64,000 bases of DNA from Synaphobranchus kaupii (lineage: Eukaryota > Chordata > Actinopteri > Anguilliformes > Synaphobranchidae), in the NCBI GenBank assembly GCA_029718625.1, contig CM056378.1, positions 62,023,027 to 62,087,026 of the forward strand. Direction: 5' to 3'. This document shows, in pieces, positions 1 to 11,078 of the stretch (positions are counted from its first letter, which is position 1; each line of letters starts with the position of its first letter). A program made the position numbers and the translations under genes. Under the pieces are notes generated by a model that saw only the letters and a program-made list of their open reading frames with translations, was not told the origin of the DNA and did no database searches.

Positions 1-292
1 AGAGGAGGGCCAGTGAATATTTTACATCCTACAGGCCATACACAGTACTATAGGAGAGCCAGAGACTATTTTAAACTGTACAGGCCGCGCACAGTCCCAC
101 AGGAGAGCCAGTGAATATTTTCCATCCTACAGGCCACACCAAGTACTACAGAAGAGGCAGTGAATATTTTACACCCTACAGGCCACACACGGTACGAAAG
201 GAGAGCCCATTACTACTTTTACACCCTACAGGCCACACACGGTACTACTGGAGAGCCAGTAACTATTTTACACCCTCCAGGCCACACAGTGG
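1..292. repeat. Tandem repeat, about six ~49-bp units
   Basis: About six imperfect head-to-tail copies of a ~49-bp unit that starts near gagagccagtgaatatttta and continues with cctacaggccacacacagta. Units differ by several substitutions, so this is an aged minisatellite. It starts at or before the window edge. A seventh unit lies at about 808-855, on the far side of an inserted inverted-repeat element, which shows the array once ran through. Short open frames across it are by-products of the repeat and not genes. Confidence 0.9.
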
Positions 293-807
293 CTGCATTC
301 GAATCCAATTTAACATGCTCCCTTTCCTTGCTCACTTCCCTCGAGGGAGCCATCTTGTGACGCAATTTGCTACATGCAGCAAGCAAACTTAAAATGTGCT
401 CCGCAAGGGAGGATTGACGAGAAACAAACGAAAAACGGAACTGAACCACCCTCGCAACATTTCGGAAGTGCAACACCATAGAGTTTAAATGTGACCGCCA
501 CATAGTTCTGTGGTGACCGCCTACTTTTTCCATGTGGATCATTGCATTGTGGGATTCCCTTCTTGTTGGAAGCTTGCATTGTGAAGCTTGCATTGCTTGC
601 ATTATGAAAGGGGAGGGAATAATTATATTCCGTCGCTCCCTCGTTTATCCTCCCTTCCGACGGAATATAATTATTCCCTCCCCTTTCATAAATTGGATTC
701 GAATCACACTTAGTGTGGCTGACATATTTCATCCTGGCATTTTGGGGATTCCACCCTTGAAGCAAGGGAAGGGAATGGCAGGAAGAAAGGATAAATTTTG
801 AATGCAG
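283..807. mobile_element. Small inverted-repeat element (MITE) inside the tandem array
   Basis: The ends read ggctgcattc and gaatgcagcc, a 10-bp inverted terminal repeat, with agt on both outer sides as a possible 3-bp target duplication. A 3-bp duplication would suit PIF/Harbinger-type elements, but no transposase is present, so the family is a guess. The element splits the 49-bp tandem array and contains the hairpin at 603-690. Confidence 0.6.
603..690. repeat. Perfect 33-bp hairpin
   Basis: Bases 603-635 are the exact reverse complement of 658-690, leaving a 22-nt loop. The stem holds an AT-rich core (aataattatattccg) flanked by purine-rich and pyrimidine-rich runs. It lies inside the small inverted-repeat element and may be a nested palindrome or a structured part of that element. 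Confidence 0.9.
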
Positions 808-1410
808 CCAGTAATACAGGAGAGCCAGGGACTATTTTACATCCTATGAGCCCTAGAAGAGGGCTCATGCAGCAGCAATCAAAGGAACCCTGTCCAAATT
901 AAACAAACCCTACTCTGGCACGATAAGGGAATTCTGTCCCACTGCTACAGTCCTACAGACTCCCTGTCACAGCTGGCTAATGCTCTCAGGCAGGCAAACT
1001 TAGAAATACCTACAGGTACAATGGAAAAAAACCTTTACAAACTGCCTATACTTACAGAAAATAACCATTTAATGGACTCGCTATGGAAGTAACTGAAAAC
1101 AAAGAGTCGTCAGTATGGCAATCATGGTGGGGGGCCTGCATCCACACCTGCTAAGAGGACCTCCTGCACCAAAAGCACTGGGACAATAAAACAGGGAATG
1201 ATACATTGACACTTTTCACATGGAAGCCAGAGGAGATCCACCAATCAGAGTACACTGGCAATAAGAGCCAGAACAATGTTGATGGTGGTTGGTCAATACT
1301 TTCTCCCTATACTTAGAATAGAATAGAAGAGACTAACTTTATTTTTCCCAGGGGTAATTTCAGGTGAAGTAGCCGGCATAAAAGCAATTAAATACACCAT
1401 TTAAATCATA
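808..1410. other. Seventh repeat unit followed by unassigned sequence
   Basis: The first ~48 bp are a further unit of the tandem repeat at the window start. The rest shows no convincing gene, inverted repeat or retroelement. It is AT-rich with short open frames only. Confidence 0.5.
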
Positions 1411-1595
1411 GGTCCCCAACCCTGCTCCTGGAGATCTACCATCCTGCTGGTTTTCACTCCAACCCTAATTTGGCACACCTGATTCTACTAATTAGCAGCT
1501 CCAGGAGATCTCTAGCTGTTGAATGAGGTGTGCTTTGTTCGGGTTGGAGTAAAAACCTACGGGGTGGTAGATCTCCAGGAACAGGGTTGGAGACC
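1411..1595. mobile_element. Short palindromic MITE (~185 bp)
   Basis: The left end ggtccccaaccctgctcctg followed by gagatctacc is mirrored at the right end by ggtagatctccaggaacagg followed by gttggagacc. The two arms are ~30-bp imperfect inverted repeats. Elements with this end sequence are common in fish genomes as non-autonomous DNA transposons, often placed with hAT. No coding capacity. Confidence 0.7.
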
Positions 1596-1989
1596 ACTGA
1601 TTTAATGAAATTACCTGAAAATACTGATATTTAAATTACATGGCTATTATTACAAATTAGAAATTAAGAATTTTATTCAGGAAACAAATTATTCCATAAA
1701 CAAATTATATAGAACTAAAACAGTAAACACTTAAATACATTTGGACTATGCTAAATCAGAAAATTTAATTAAACATTTAAAATGAAGGTGTGCTGTGTTA
1801 CTGATGAGGCGAACACATGTTGGCATAAAGCTGTTAGTGCTTCTCTTGTTTTAAAAGATAAGGACCTCAGCCTTCTTCCAGATGGCAAGATCTCAGATGA
1901 TTCAGGGGATGTGAGAGAAGGACCATTATACTTTTATACCATTATAGGACTATGTCCTTTCTTGACTGTCCTCTCCTCATAAAGTTGTT

Positions 1990-3520
1990 TCATGGTTCTT
2001 TGTTATCTCCCTATGATCTTACTACTCAATAAGGTCACCCTCTCCAGCTTAGTTTGATGTTATTTTCGAGAGTCAAACCAACCTGTTAGGCTGAAGGTCA
2101 GTGTTGATTCAATGAAGCAGGTGTAAAATGCATGCAATACTGACTGATTTACATTTGGCATGCACTCAATGACAATTGGCTCCAAAGGTCAGTTTGTTGT
2201 CTGTAATGGTGTCCGGATATTTAAACTCAACTCTTTCTATTGTTTTTGCTCTGATGGTAAGGTGTTTCAGGGGAGACAATGTTCTTCTGAAGTTTATGAC
2301 CATTTCCTTTGTCTTTTCCGCCTTCAAGTCTAAAGCATTTGCATCACACCATTGTTAGAACTGGTTGATAGTAGTTTGAAGCGTTTCCACGATCACTGTG
2401 TCATCTGTAAGGTCATCTCAGGGCACTTGCTCAGTCATCTGTGGAGTGTGTAAATAACACAGGAGAGACCACTGAGCCTTATGGTAAGCCAGTGGAGATG
2501 GTCATGGTGTTACTACATTGACCTTTGTATAAAACTCACTGAGGTCTTTCTGTCAAGAAGGACATTACCTATAAGATGGCATGAAGGTTAATATGCATGT
2601 TCAGAGTTTCCGAATTATATAATACGACTGATTTGTGTTGAATGCACTAAAAAAATCTATGAATGCCAGGTATATGATTTTGATATCTCCAGAAGGGATT
2701 AAGTCAGATGAAGCAATGTTAGAAGAGCATCATCGATTCCTCTATTCCGCTGATAGGTTAACTGTAATTGGTGCTGAGTGTATGCTGTGTTGGTTTTATG
2801 AAAGCACCAGGTGCTCAAAACACTTCATGATGACAGATGTTAATGCGACAGGTCAAAAGTCATTAGGTTGCTTTGGGTTGGTCTTCTTTCTACAGGGGCA
2901 ATGATAGATGACTTCCATAGGGTTGGAACTGTGTGCTACTTGATTGAGCGATTGAACACATCACAGAAGACAGGAGCCAGTTGATTATGACAGGATTGCA
3001 GAACATGATTGCTCATGTTGTCTTGACTAATGGTTTTGTTCAATTTCACTCTTTTCATAACCCTATTAACATACTTCACCTGGAACAAGATATTGTTGTT
3101 CTCCTCAGGTAACAAGACTTGTTATCTCTGTTATGTCATCAGACTCCTTCTGCTTTAGAGTTATATTTGTCAAATCTACTGTACAAGTAGTTAAGAGCCA
3201 TAAAACTGACAATATTCCTTAGACTGAAGGCTAGGGTCAGTCTTCTTTGTTGATAGACCACAGGAGATCTTTATTCCTCTCCTAACATCTCTCATCTGCC
3301 CCTCTTGACAGATTTTCAACTCTCTTTATATGTCCTCTTCGCCTCTTTGTTTATTCAGCCTGACCTGGATGAGTTTTGACTACTTTGTCTCCTGATTGGA
3401 ATGCTCTCTTTTTCTCATTTAATGTCATTTTAAACTGCTTGGTAATCCAGGGCTTACTTCTGCTTACTTTCTGCTTTTCTTACAGTATCAAGGCAATCTA
3501 GTCAGGATATCCAGAAGGTA
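1990..3520 (-). pseudogene. LINE reverse transcriptase relic
   Basis: Minus-strand translation gives broken non-LTR reverse transcriptase segments. Around 3380-3480 there is a KPWITKQFK-like linker after the endonuclease region. Around 2430-2500 there is a fingers/palm segment resembling STGLP-GSVVSPVLF. Around 2100-2400 there is a DDTVIV catalytic segment followed by QWCDANALDLKAEKTKEM and KLTFGANCH. Many stop codons and frame changes interrupt it, so it is a dead copy. Clade not assigned; the wording resembles fish L2/Rex-type LINEs. Confidence 0.6.
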
Positions 3521-4018
3521 TGCACCAATTTCCACCGGCTTTGTGGAATATTTATTGTTACCAATGTACTCTGTGATTGGTGGGGCTCCTCACTGGTTTT
3601 TCTGTAAAAAGGTGATGACATTTCTTTCCAATCCCCATTTTATTATAACCAACAGCACAGGAAATGTAGAATACACCATGGCGTGGCACATTCTAGTTCA
3701 CAGGTAATGTGGCAGGTACCCTGGCTGACTAATGCACAGTCTCACCAGTAATAGACCTTTAAGTAATGACAGCGACTACTGTGTACGTGAAAAACATGCC
3801 CAAACATAAAAATTTATTCGAAAACAGCTCAATTTGGACCAGTTACACAAACCAACTCAGCACTGTTTGTTGGACATGTTGTTACGGCCTACACTAACAT
3901 CAACAGGTGGTTTAGATCCCTAAACATTGGTAAGAATTAGACACTATCAATGGAATGACCACAGCAATGATATTGTTACCCTCAATTACATGTTTGCAGT
4001 ATAAACAACACAATTCAA
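3521..4018. other. Unassigned intergenic sequence
   Basis: No coding segment, inverted repeat or familiar repeat end is visible. It separates the LINE relic from the inverted-repeat element starting at about 4019. Confidence 0.4.
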
Positions 4019-6406
4019 TAAAGCCATCTTTACACTGCTGTACCAGTAAAGAATGCCGGATCTGAGCCGGGAAAAATGAAAGAATGACCAATTCACACAG
4101 ACGTTCTTTAACCGCTTTTTACCCGGTATTTGCTTTTACACTGCAGAAGAACCGGCATATGATTCCATAATTACCCTAATAGGCTAGCATTGGAAATACT
4201 CGGGGCAAAGGGCAAAAATACCCCAATAAAAAAACATTTTGCTCCTGAAAACACAATTGCCATCCATGCACCGATGCACTGCATGTAGCCTAGCCTACAC
4301 AGTCGGTGTCTCCCTCCTCTGCTCGGCCCGCTACTCGTAGCCTACAGAGACACACTAGCTGCTGTGGGTTGCGCTGCCGCCCACTACAACCCGGACATTT
4401 TTGCTGGGTTGTTCTGTTTTGCACCTTTTTTTACTGTAGCCTAGTAAATTTTCGTATGGGTGATTGGATGATGAGCTCCCAAGGTTTTTAGCTTAACTAG
4501 TTGCCAATAAGACTAATTTGCTATTTTAACCAGTTATCTTGCTGCGATCACAGTTCATATGAAAGCAAGATAAGAAGCCAGCAGCGATTAACACACAAGA
4601 TACATAGCTAGGCCTATTTCTTAGTAGGAGACTTGTAGGCTGGATCGTTTACTTTGGTAAGAACTAGGATGAAAGCTAATCGCTAGCTAATGTATCAGAC
4701 GTAAGGGAAAACAGTTCAGTCTGGGCTATATGTTGTTGTAGTCTAACTGTTTTTATCATGTTGTGGCTAACCAAGCTTCCCCTTTCGGGGATAAATTAAG
4801 TTTATAATTTATCATTCAAGATGAGATATTGTTGCACGGATGTTTGCCTTAGGTTTGGGCCAGGGATAGCCCCGGTACGTGTCATATGTAGGCATAACAG
4901 ATAAAGACGGGCTGGCCAGGGACAGCCCATGTGTGAGAAGTTTTAGCTGTCACATAGTTGTCTGTATATGTGGCAAATGAAAGGTTTAGGCGATAGTTAA
5001 AGTTAAAAAAAACTTATTCCAACTGTATGGATTTCCTGATCACTGATAGCCTATAGAATAACGGTAATAAAGCCATCTCATTCTCTATCCATGGTGGCCC
5101 CCTAGTGGTAGGTCATCAACGTACCAATTATAGTAGTCTATTCATATTTTACTGAAATTATAAATTAAAACTAATTAATTAAAAACAGCCCAAATTTGCA
5201 ACGCAGGAAAAGTGTCACCGCTTGCTAAACCATTAGGCTAGTGTAGCCTAGCCTATAGCAGCCTCTCGGTTGTCAATTCAAGTTATTATTCTCTGCACAA
5301 TTAGTTTGTTCCTTTGCGGACGTTTGTTGTCACAACTGTAACGCCAGTCAACCAGACGATAGCCTATTATAATCATGAGGAACATTTTCTACCATTAAGC
5401 TGCTAAAGCAGGTGATGCTTTCTTATCAGCAGGTGTTGTGTGTTTCACAAAACAGCTATAGCTACTATGCTTGTATTTTATCGCTGAGGTAAAGAAGTTG
5501 TGGAAGAATTTGAGAGACACATAGGCTATGCAAGAAAAAAAGAAGGAGGTGAGGACTGGCCAGGTAGGTTTTTACTGATCAAAAGCAGGACCAGGCAATA
5601 GGCTATATAAATAGGCTATATATTTCTCCCACTGGAGTGCACTCTTTTTACATGGTTGACGGCAATATTTGAGGTTACATTTAGTCAATGTTTTAAAATG
5701 CATCTAGAACAACTGATCACCTAAACCAGATCAGGGCATGGGAATTTTTAGGCTACCAACACTTTTCTGCGTCAGTAACCAAGAATATAAAGACATTTAA
5801 CACAATCAAGACAAACAAACTACTGCTGGTCAGTCTCACCGGTGTGATAAAATTAACAAACACACTCGATCATCACTGTATCTCTCGGACTTTTAAGTCT
5901 TCATCGTTTTTATTTTTTAAACTCACTGTTTTGTTCGTTTTTATTCCCCTAGATTTAATTTGTTCCCTGATCGTCCAGTAAGCATTTGAGACACGGACCA
6001 TAGCTACCATCAATTGGTTTTATAATTTAATAATTATCTGATTTCCACTGTCCAGTTATATCTCCTCCAGTGGCTATCATTTTGTTGGGTTCTTTTTTAA
6101 TATGTCCCTGACACCACAGATTGTATGTTACTTTTTTACTTAGGATACATTTCTGTTGAAACTGTTGAGACAAAGTAACTCACGTGGACAGCTGACAGCT
6201 GATGGAATGTTTACGTATTGCGTTACCATGGAAAATGCACCGGCATTGCTCCGGCTTTACTTTACACAGAAGAAATGCCGGGTCAGATCGGGCTTTTTTC
6301 TTATGTCCTGATGTGGGTCCGTGTTACGGCTTGACGTCTTTACACAGACATCGTTACCAGGTCAGCCAATTACCCGGTATTTATGCTCTGTGTAAAGATG
6401 GCTTTA
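4019..6406. mobile_element. 2.4-kb inverted-repeat element without a transposase
   Basis: The left end taaagccatctttacac is matched in reverse complement at 6390-6406 (gtgtaaagatggcttta). Both subterminal regions are rich in ccgg and tttacac words, for example accggcat near 4150 and 6240 and acccggta near 4120 and 6374. This is typical of subterminal transposase-binding repeats in hAT-like elements. The inside is AT-rich with no recognisable protein, so it would be non-autonomous. No clear target duplication is seen. Confidence 0.45.
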
Positions 6407-6429
6407 GTGTACATAATAGCCAGTGGATA

Positions 6430-7978
6430 ATGAATAATGTGAGGGAGAGTTCACTTTATACTTCGTAGCAAATAAACAAATTACAGATATGATACAAAAC
6501 AATTTTTGTTTAATAGCTGAACATTCTGGCTTCATGAAACATACCTCAAAGAAAAAATTAAATGAAATTATTTTAATTAATGGCATATTTTTTTCCAGAT
6601 CAAGTAGAGGAAAAAAGGAAAAAATTATGGAATCACTCAATGTTGATGAAAAAATTATGGAATCATCAACAAAAAAAATTGCGATTAGTACTTTGTTGCT
6701 CCTCCTCTGGCTTCTTTGAGGCATGGACTTCACTAATGAAAAACAATATTCTCCATCAAGCTGGTTCCAACTTTCTTGAATAGTGGTTGACAGATCAGCT
6801 TTGCAGGATGGAGCCTTGTCATGCACCAATTTTTTTCATTTCCACCATAAATTTTCAATCGGATTGAGATCCGGACTGTTTGCTGGCCATGTCATTGAGT
6901 TGATATGCATTTCCTGAAGAAAAGCTTTAACACTCTTTGCTCTGTGGTAAGATGCATTATCATCCTGAAAAATGACTTCATCATCACCAAACCTATTTTC
7001 TATCGATGGAATGAGAAAAGTGTCCAAAATTTCAATGTACACCTGTGCATTGATTGTTGAGGTAATGATTGCCATCTCCCCTGGTCCTTTACCTGACATG
7101 CAACCCCATATCATAAATGACTGGGGAAATTTGATTGTTTTCTTCAGGCAGTCATCTTTATATGTTTCATTAGAACGGCACCAAACAAAAGTTCCAATGC
7201 CGATTCGTAATTCATCACTGAATATCACTTTCATCCAATCATCCACACACCATGATTGCTTCTCTTTAGCCCACTGTAACCTTGTTTTCTTCTGTTTAGG
7301 TGTTAGTGCTGGCTTTTGTTTGGCTTTTCTATGTGTAAATCCCATTTCATTCAGCCGATTTCTCACAGTTCTGTCACAAACATTGACTGATTTTCAAGGC
7401 ATAGTGCTTTGAGTTTTCTATCCTGACGCTTTAACGTCTTCCTTGGTCTACCTGTATGATTTCCTTTTACAACCTTCATATTTTGTTTGTACTTGCACCA
7501 AATTTTAGACACAGCTGACTGGGAACAACCAACATCTTTTGCCACACTCCGTGTTGGATTTCCTTCTTGAAGGAGTTTTATAATCCTTTCCATTGTTTCA
7601 ATTGACAACTCTCTTGTTGGGGCCATGTTTCCTTTCAATTAGCCAACTCCAACAGCTCGTTAAGGTCTGTAAGCACTCTCTTTTAACTGCAGACTAATTC
7701 GCATTTTTAGACTTATTAGACCGGTATTTGTTTTAGAAATGCAAATTACAAGGTGATTCCATAATTGTTTCCTCTACTTGATCTGGAAAAAAATATGCCA
7801 TTGATTAAAATAATTAAATTTAATTTGTTAGGTATGTTTCACGAAGCCAGAATGTTCAGCTATTAAACAAAAAAAAAAGTTTTGTGTCATATCTGTGATT
7901 TGTTTATTTGCTACGAAGTAAAAAAGCTGGGTGAATATCCTCTAAGTGTAGTGATTCCATAATTTTTGCCAGGGGTTG
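6430..7978 (-). mobile_element. Tc1/mariner-like transposon, copy 1 (left end degraded)
   Basis: The right end (gattccataatttttgccag, then gggttg) abuts a TA. The left end is diverged compared with the complete relative at 24998-26772. Both ends carry repeated attatggaatca words, as expected for subterminal transposase-binding repeats. The minus strand encodes a broken transposase. It sits directly beside the right end of the inverted-repeat element at 4019-6406. Confidence 0.75.
6836..7638 (-). pseudogene. Tc1/mariner transposase, frame-disrupted
   Basis: A DDE transposase that would cut and paste the surrounding element at TA sites. The N-terminal part (7363-7638) has two helix-turn-helix-type regions: ERIIKLLQEGNPTRSVAKDV, then an AT-hook-like HTGRPRK. 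The C-terminal part (6836-7366) has the catalytic segments FSDELR, IFQDDNAS and DLNPIENLWW, giving the D, D and E residues of the Tc1/mariner catalytic triad. The two parts are in different frames. Relative to the second copy, about 48 bp are missing near 7381-7400, which removes residues between the domains. This copy therefore cannot make a full protein. Confidence 0.85.
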
Positions 7979-8306
7979 TATTTCATTAGCCTGGACTGTT
8001 TTTTGTGCTGTGAAGGATATTTTAGATACTTACAGAATGAGCTGGCAGAATTTAGGTGATGACCTGGCAGCTTGGCAATCAGGAGGTTTGTTGTGTAAAG
8101 CAAAAAAATAAAACATAGGGAAAATGGGAGTACCATATTGCCCAGTTCGCATCAGGGCTAGGCACAATCCGTCTGGGGGGGGCGCACAAAACTAAGGAAA
8201 GAAAATACCCCGCCTACAAAGAAACCCTCGGGGAAACACTGTTATGTTTCCAGGTGCGGTACATAGCCTATGATCATATTAATTTTATACCGTTTACTCA
8301 CAATTA

Positions 8307-9408
8307 CAGTTGAAGTCAAAGGTTTACATATACCTTAGCCAAATCCATTTAAACTCAGTTTTTCACAATTCCTGCAATTTAATCTTAGTAAACATTCCCT
8401 GTCTTAGGTCAGTTAGGATCACAACTTTATTTTAAGAATGTCAGAATAATAATAGAGAGAATGATTTATTTCAGCTTTTATTTCTTTCATCACATTCCCA
8501 GTGGGTTAGAAGTTTACATACACTATGTTAATATTTGGTAGCATTGCTTTTAAATTGTTAAACTTGGGTCAAACGTTTCGGGTAGCCTTCCACAAGCTTC
8601 TCACAATAAGTTGCTGGAATGTTGGCCCATTCCTCCTGACAGAACTGGTGTAACTAAGTCAGGTTTGTAGGCCTCCTTGCTTGCACACACTTTTTCAGTT
8701 CTGCCCACAACTTTTCGAATGGATTGAGGTCAGGACTTTGTGATGGCCACTCCAATAAAAAAAAAAAAATTTTTTGTTTCATCAGACCAGAGGACATTTC
8801 TCCAAAAAGTAAGATCTTTGTCCCCATGTGCAGTTGCAAACTGTAGTCTGGCTTTTTTATGGCGGTTTTGGAGTAGTGGCTTATTACTTGCTGAGCAGCC
8901 TTTCAGGTTATGTCGATATAGGACTCGTTTTACTGTGGATATAGATACTTTTGTACCTGTTCCCTCCAGCATCTTCGTAACGTCCTTTGCTGTTGTTCTG
9001 GGATTGAGTTGCGAAAAGCACCAAAGCACGTTCATCTCTAAGAGACAGAATGCGTCTCCTTCCTGAGCGGTATGATGGCTGCGTGGTCCCATGGTGTTTA
9101 TACTTGCGTACTATGGTTTGTACAGATGAACGTGGTACCTTCAGGCATTTGGAAATTGCTCCCAAGGATGAAACAGACTTGTGGAGGTCCACAACTTAGT
9201 GTATGTAAACTTCTGACCCACTGGAATTGTGATATAGTGAATTAAAAGTGAAATAATCTGTCTGTAAACAATTGGTGGAAATATAACTTTTGTCATGCAC
9301 AAAGTTGAGGTCCTGACTTGCCAGCACTATAGTTTGCTAACATGAAGTGGTTAAAAATGAGTTTTAATGACTTCAACCTAAGTGTATGTAAACTTCCGAC
9401 TTCAACTG
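8307..9408 (-). mobile_element. Tc1-like transposon, internally deleted
   Basis: Flanked by TA on both sides (8305-8306 and 9409-9410). The ends cagttgaagtc and gacttcaactg are the well-known fish Tc1 termini of the Sleeping Beauty type. Inner direct repeats of the same type (agtttacatacac near 8510 and agtgtatgtaaac near 9200) give the two-motif arrangement of each inverted repeat. The element is 1102 bp, shorter than the usual ~1.6 kb, because the middle of the transposase gene is missing. Confidence 0.93.
8654..9192 (-). pseudogene. Tc1-like transposase remnant
   Basis: The minus strand carries the N-terminal DNA-binding part (VSSLGAISKCLKVPRSSVQT), then a second-helix segment (AKDVTKMLEGTGTKVSISTV), then the first catalytic aspartate in VLWSDETK. 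The sequence then jumps to [16 protein letters not shown], which holds the final glutamate. The stretch with the second aspartate is absent, so an internal deletion plus frameshifts inactivated it. A poly-A/T run at 8758-8776 marks the deletion joint. Confidence 0.88.
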
Positions 9409-9410
9409 TA

Positions 9411-10830
9411 TGTGACATAACAGAATCACATAAATATAATTTTTTATATCGTGTAATTTTTTGAAGAATACTTGGGTAATACACATGCAGGCAACCTCTC
9501 CAGGCATAAAGTGTTGGGACAGGCTGCTTTGGGTTGTAATTGTCCCACTTTAGACCACAAACCTGTGAACACTAAAGCCACTGGTCACTGAAGTATCCTT
9601 CATTGCGCACAAAAACTGGATCAATTAAAAAAATATCAAAATAATATCAAAAAACATCAGAAAATTATAGAACTGTTCCTTTAATTCCAAGCTACTTGAT
9701 CAGGTTTTTTCCCCTGAGTTGCGAAGTGACTGGCTCCTCTGTTACCTACAGGCTGCTCTCTAAATAGGCTTTTCACCTTATTTTATAATATAACATGTCC
9801 AATTCCTTAGAACTCATCAAAGAAACACTGTTCTATACATGAAGCATGGTGTGCAGCCCCAATTTTAGTACCATGGTTTCGCCCTCTGGTGGAGAAAGCT
9901 CACTACACAACTTAATGATGACAACCGCAAGAGCAATGTGGGAATACTGTGGACACCTGCAGGTCTGCAACCAGCTGGCAACAGACTCCTGCAGCTGAAA
10001 ATGCGCAACACATCTTGGTCTGTGTGCACAAGGCTTTTGGCTTAGATCTCCTGAAGTAAAATCAGATTCCACAGAGGCCTGATTTCATTGGTATATTAGA
10101 TACCACTGAACAGCAAGGACTGATTTCATTGGTATAGAGGGTCTCCAGCATTTCAACAAAAAGAAATAATAAATCACCGTCCTGCAACTACATTGGCAAC
10201 ATAATTTAATCTTACAGATAACCTTTGACTATCCAAACAGGGATTTAAACAGATTTCAAACTCTCCTGATGTGAAAGCTATCACACGCCTCCAATTATGA
10301 CAAACCTTTTAAAATAAAAGGTCATAGGTCAAGGTAATATTAATAACAGTAATATTTGTGATAGATTGTTAAAAAATAGAATAAGATGCACGTAAATGGA
10401 ATCACATGTGGGCTTATGAAGGCTAATGATGGCTTATGAATGCTGTCACAGTCTGTCCCTTTCACAGTCTGTAAATGTTTATGAAAACTTGGTGATTTTA
10501 TTTTTTTTAAATCTTTCTAGCAGTAAAATAAATAGACAAAATACGAATGAAAAAAGAAAATAGTAAAATGAAGTTAAATTGAATGTGTGGCGGGATGCCA
10601 GAGCCTCAGGCTAGTAGGGGAATCACGGTCCACAGGAACAGTCTCTGTTCCAACCCAAAATCAATCCGCAAACAAGGGCCACTCCATTTGCCAAAAGTGA
10701 TCAACACATGGAAAATAAACTACAAAATGAAACCAAACTTTGAAGAGGTCTTTATACATTATTTGACTAATTCAGAAATTATATTAGAATTCACCTCCTT
10801 TCAAGTTGAGTATTTGGCCCCGCCCTAGCC
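9411..10830. other. Downstream flank of frs3, no gene seen
   Basis: AT-rich sequence without a convincing exon or repeat end. Because frs3 is on the minus strand and stops at 11079, its 3' UTR and poly(A) site should lie here. Several tttatt words (reverse complement of AATAAA) occur, but none can be chosen with confidence. Confidence 0.4.
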
Positions 10831-10876
10831 ATTGAGATGGCTGCTCCCTGTCAGTGCAAACAGAGGGAACCACAAG

Positions 10877-11075
10877 GGAGGGAGGGAGGGAGGGAGGGAG
10901 GGGGCGAGGGAGAAAGAGTGAAGGACTCAGTCTGCTTTTTGTCTGCACCCTTCAATTTCTCCCTGACCCTCCTTTCTGCCATCTCTTTCTCCCCCTCTCT
11001 ACCTCCCTACCTTTCTCCCTCCCCCTCTCCCTCTCCCCCTCCCTCTCTCCCTCCCCTCCCCCTCTCTCTCTCTCG
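10877..11075. repeat. Simple purine/pyrimidine repeats in the frs3 3' UTR
   Basis: A (GGGA)n run at about 10877-10905 is followed by a long CT/CCCT-rich tract up to about 11073, directly beside the frs3 stop codon. In the frs3 transcript these are a purine-rich run of GA/GAG type just after the stop. Confidence 0.85.
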
Positions 11076-11078
11076 CGT

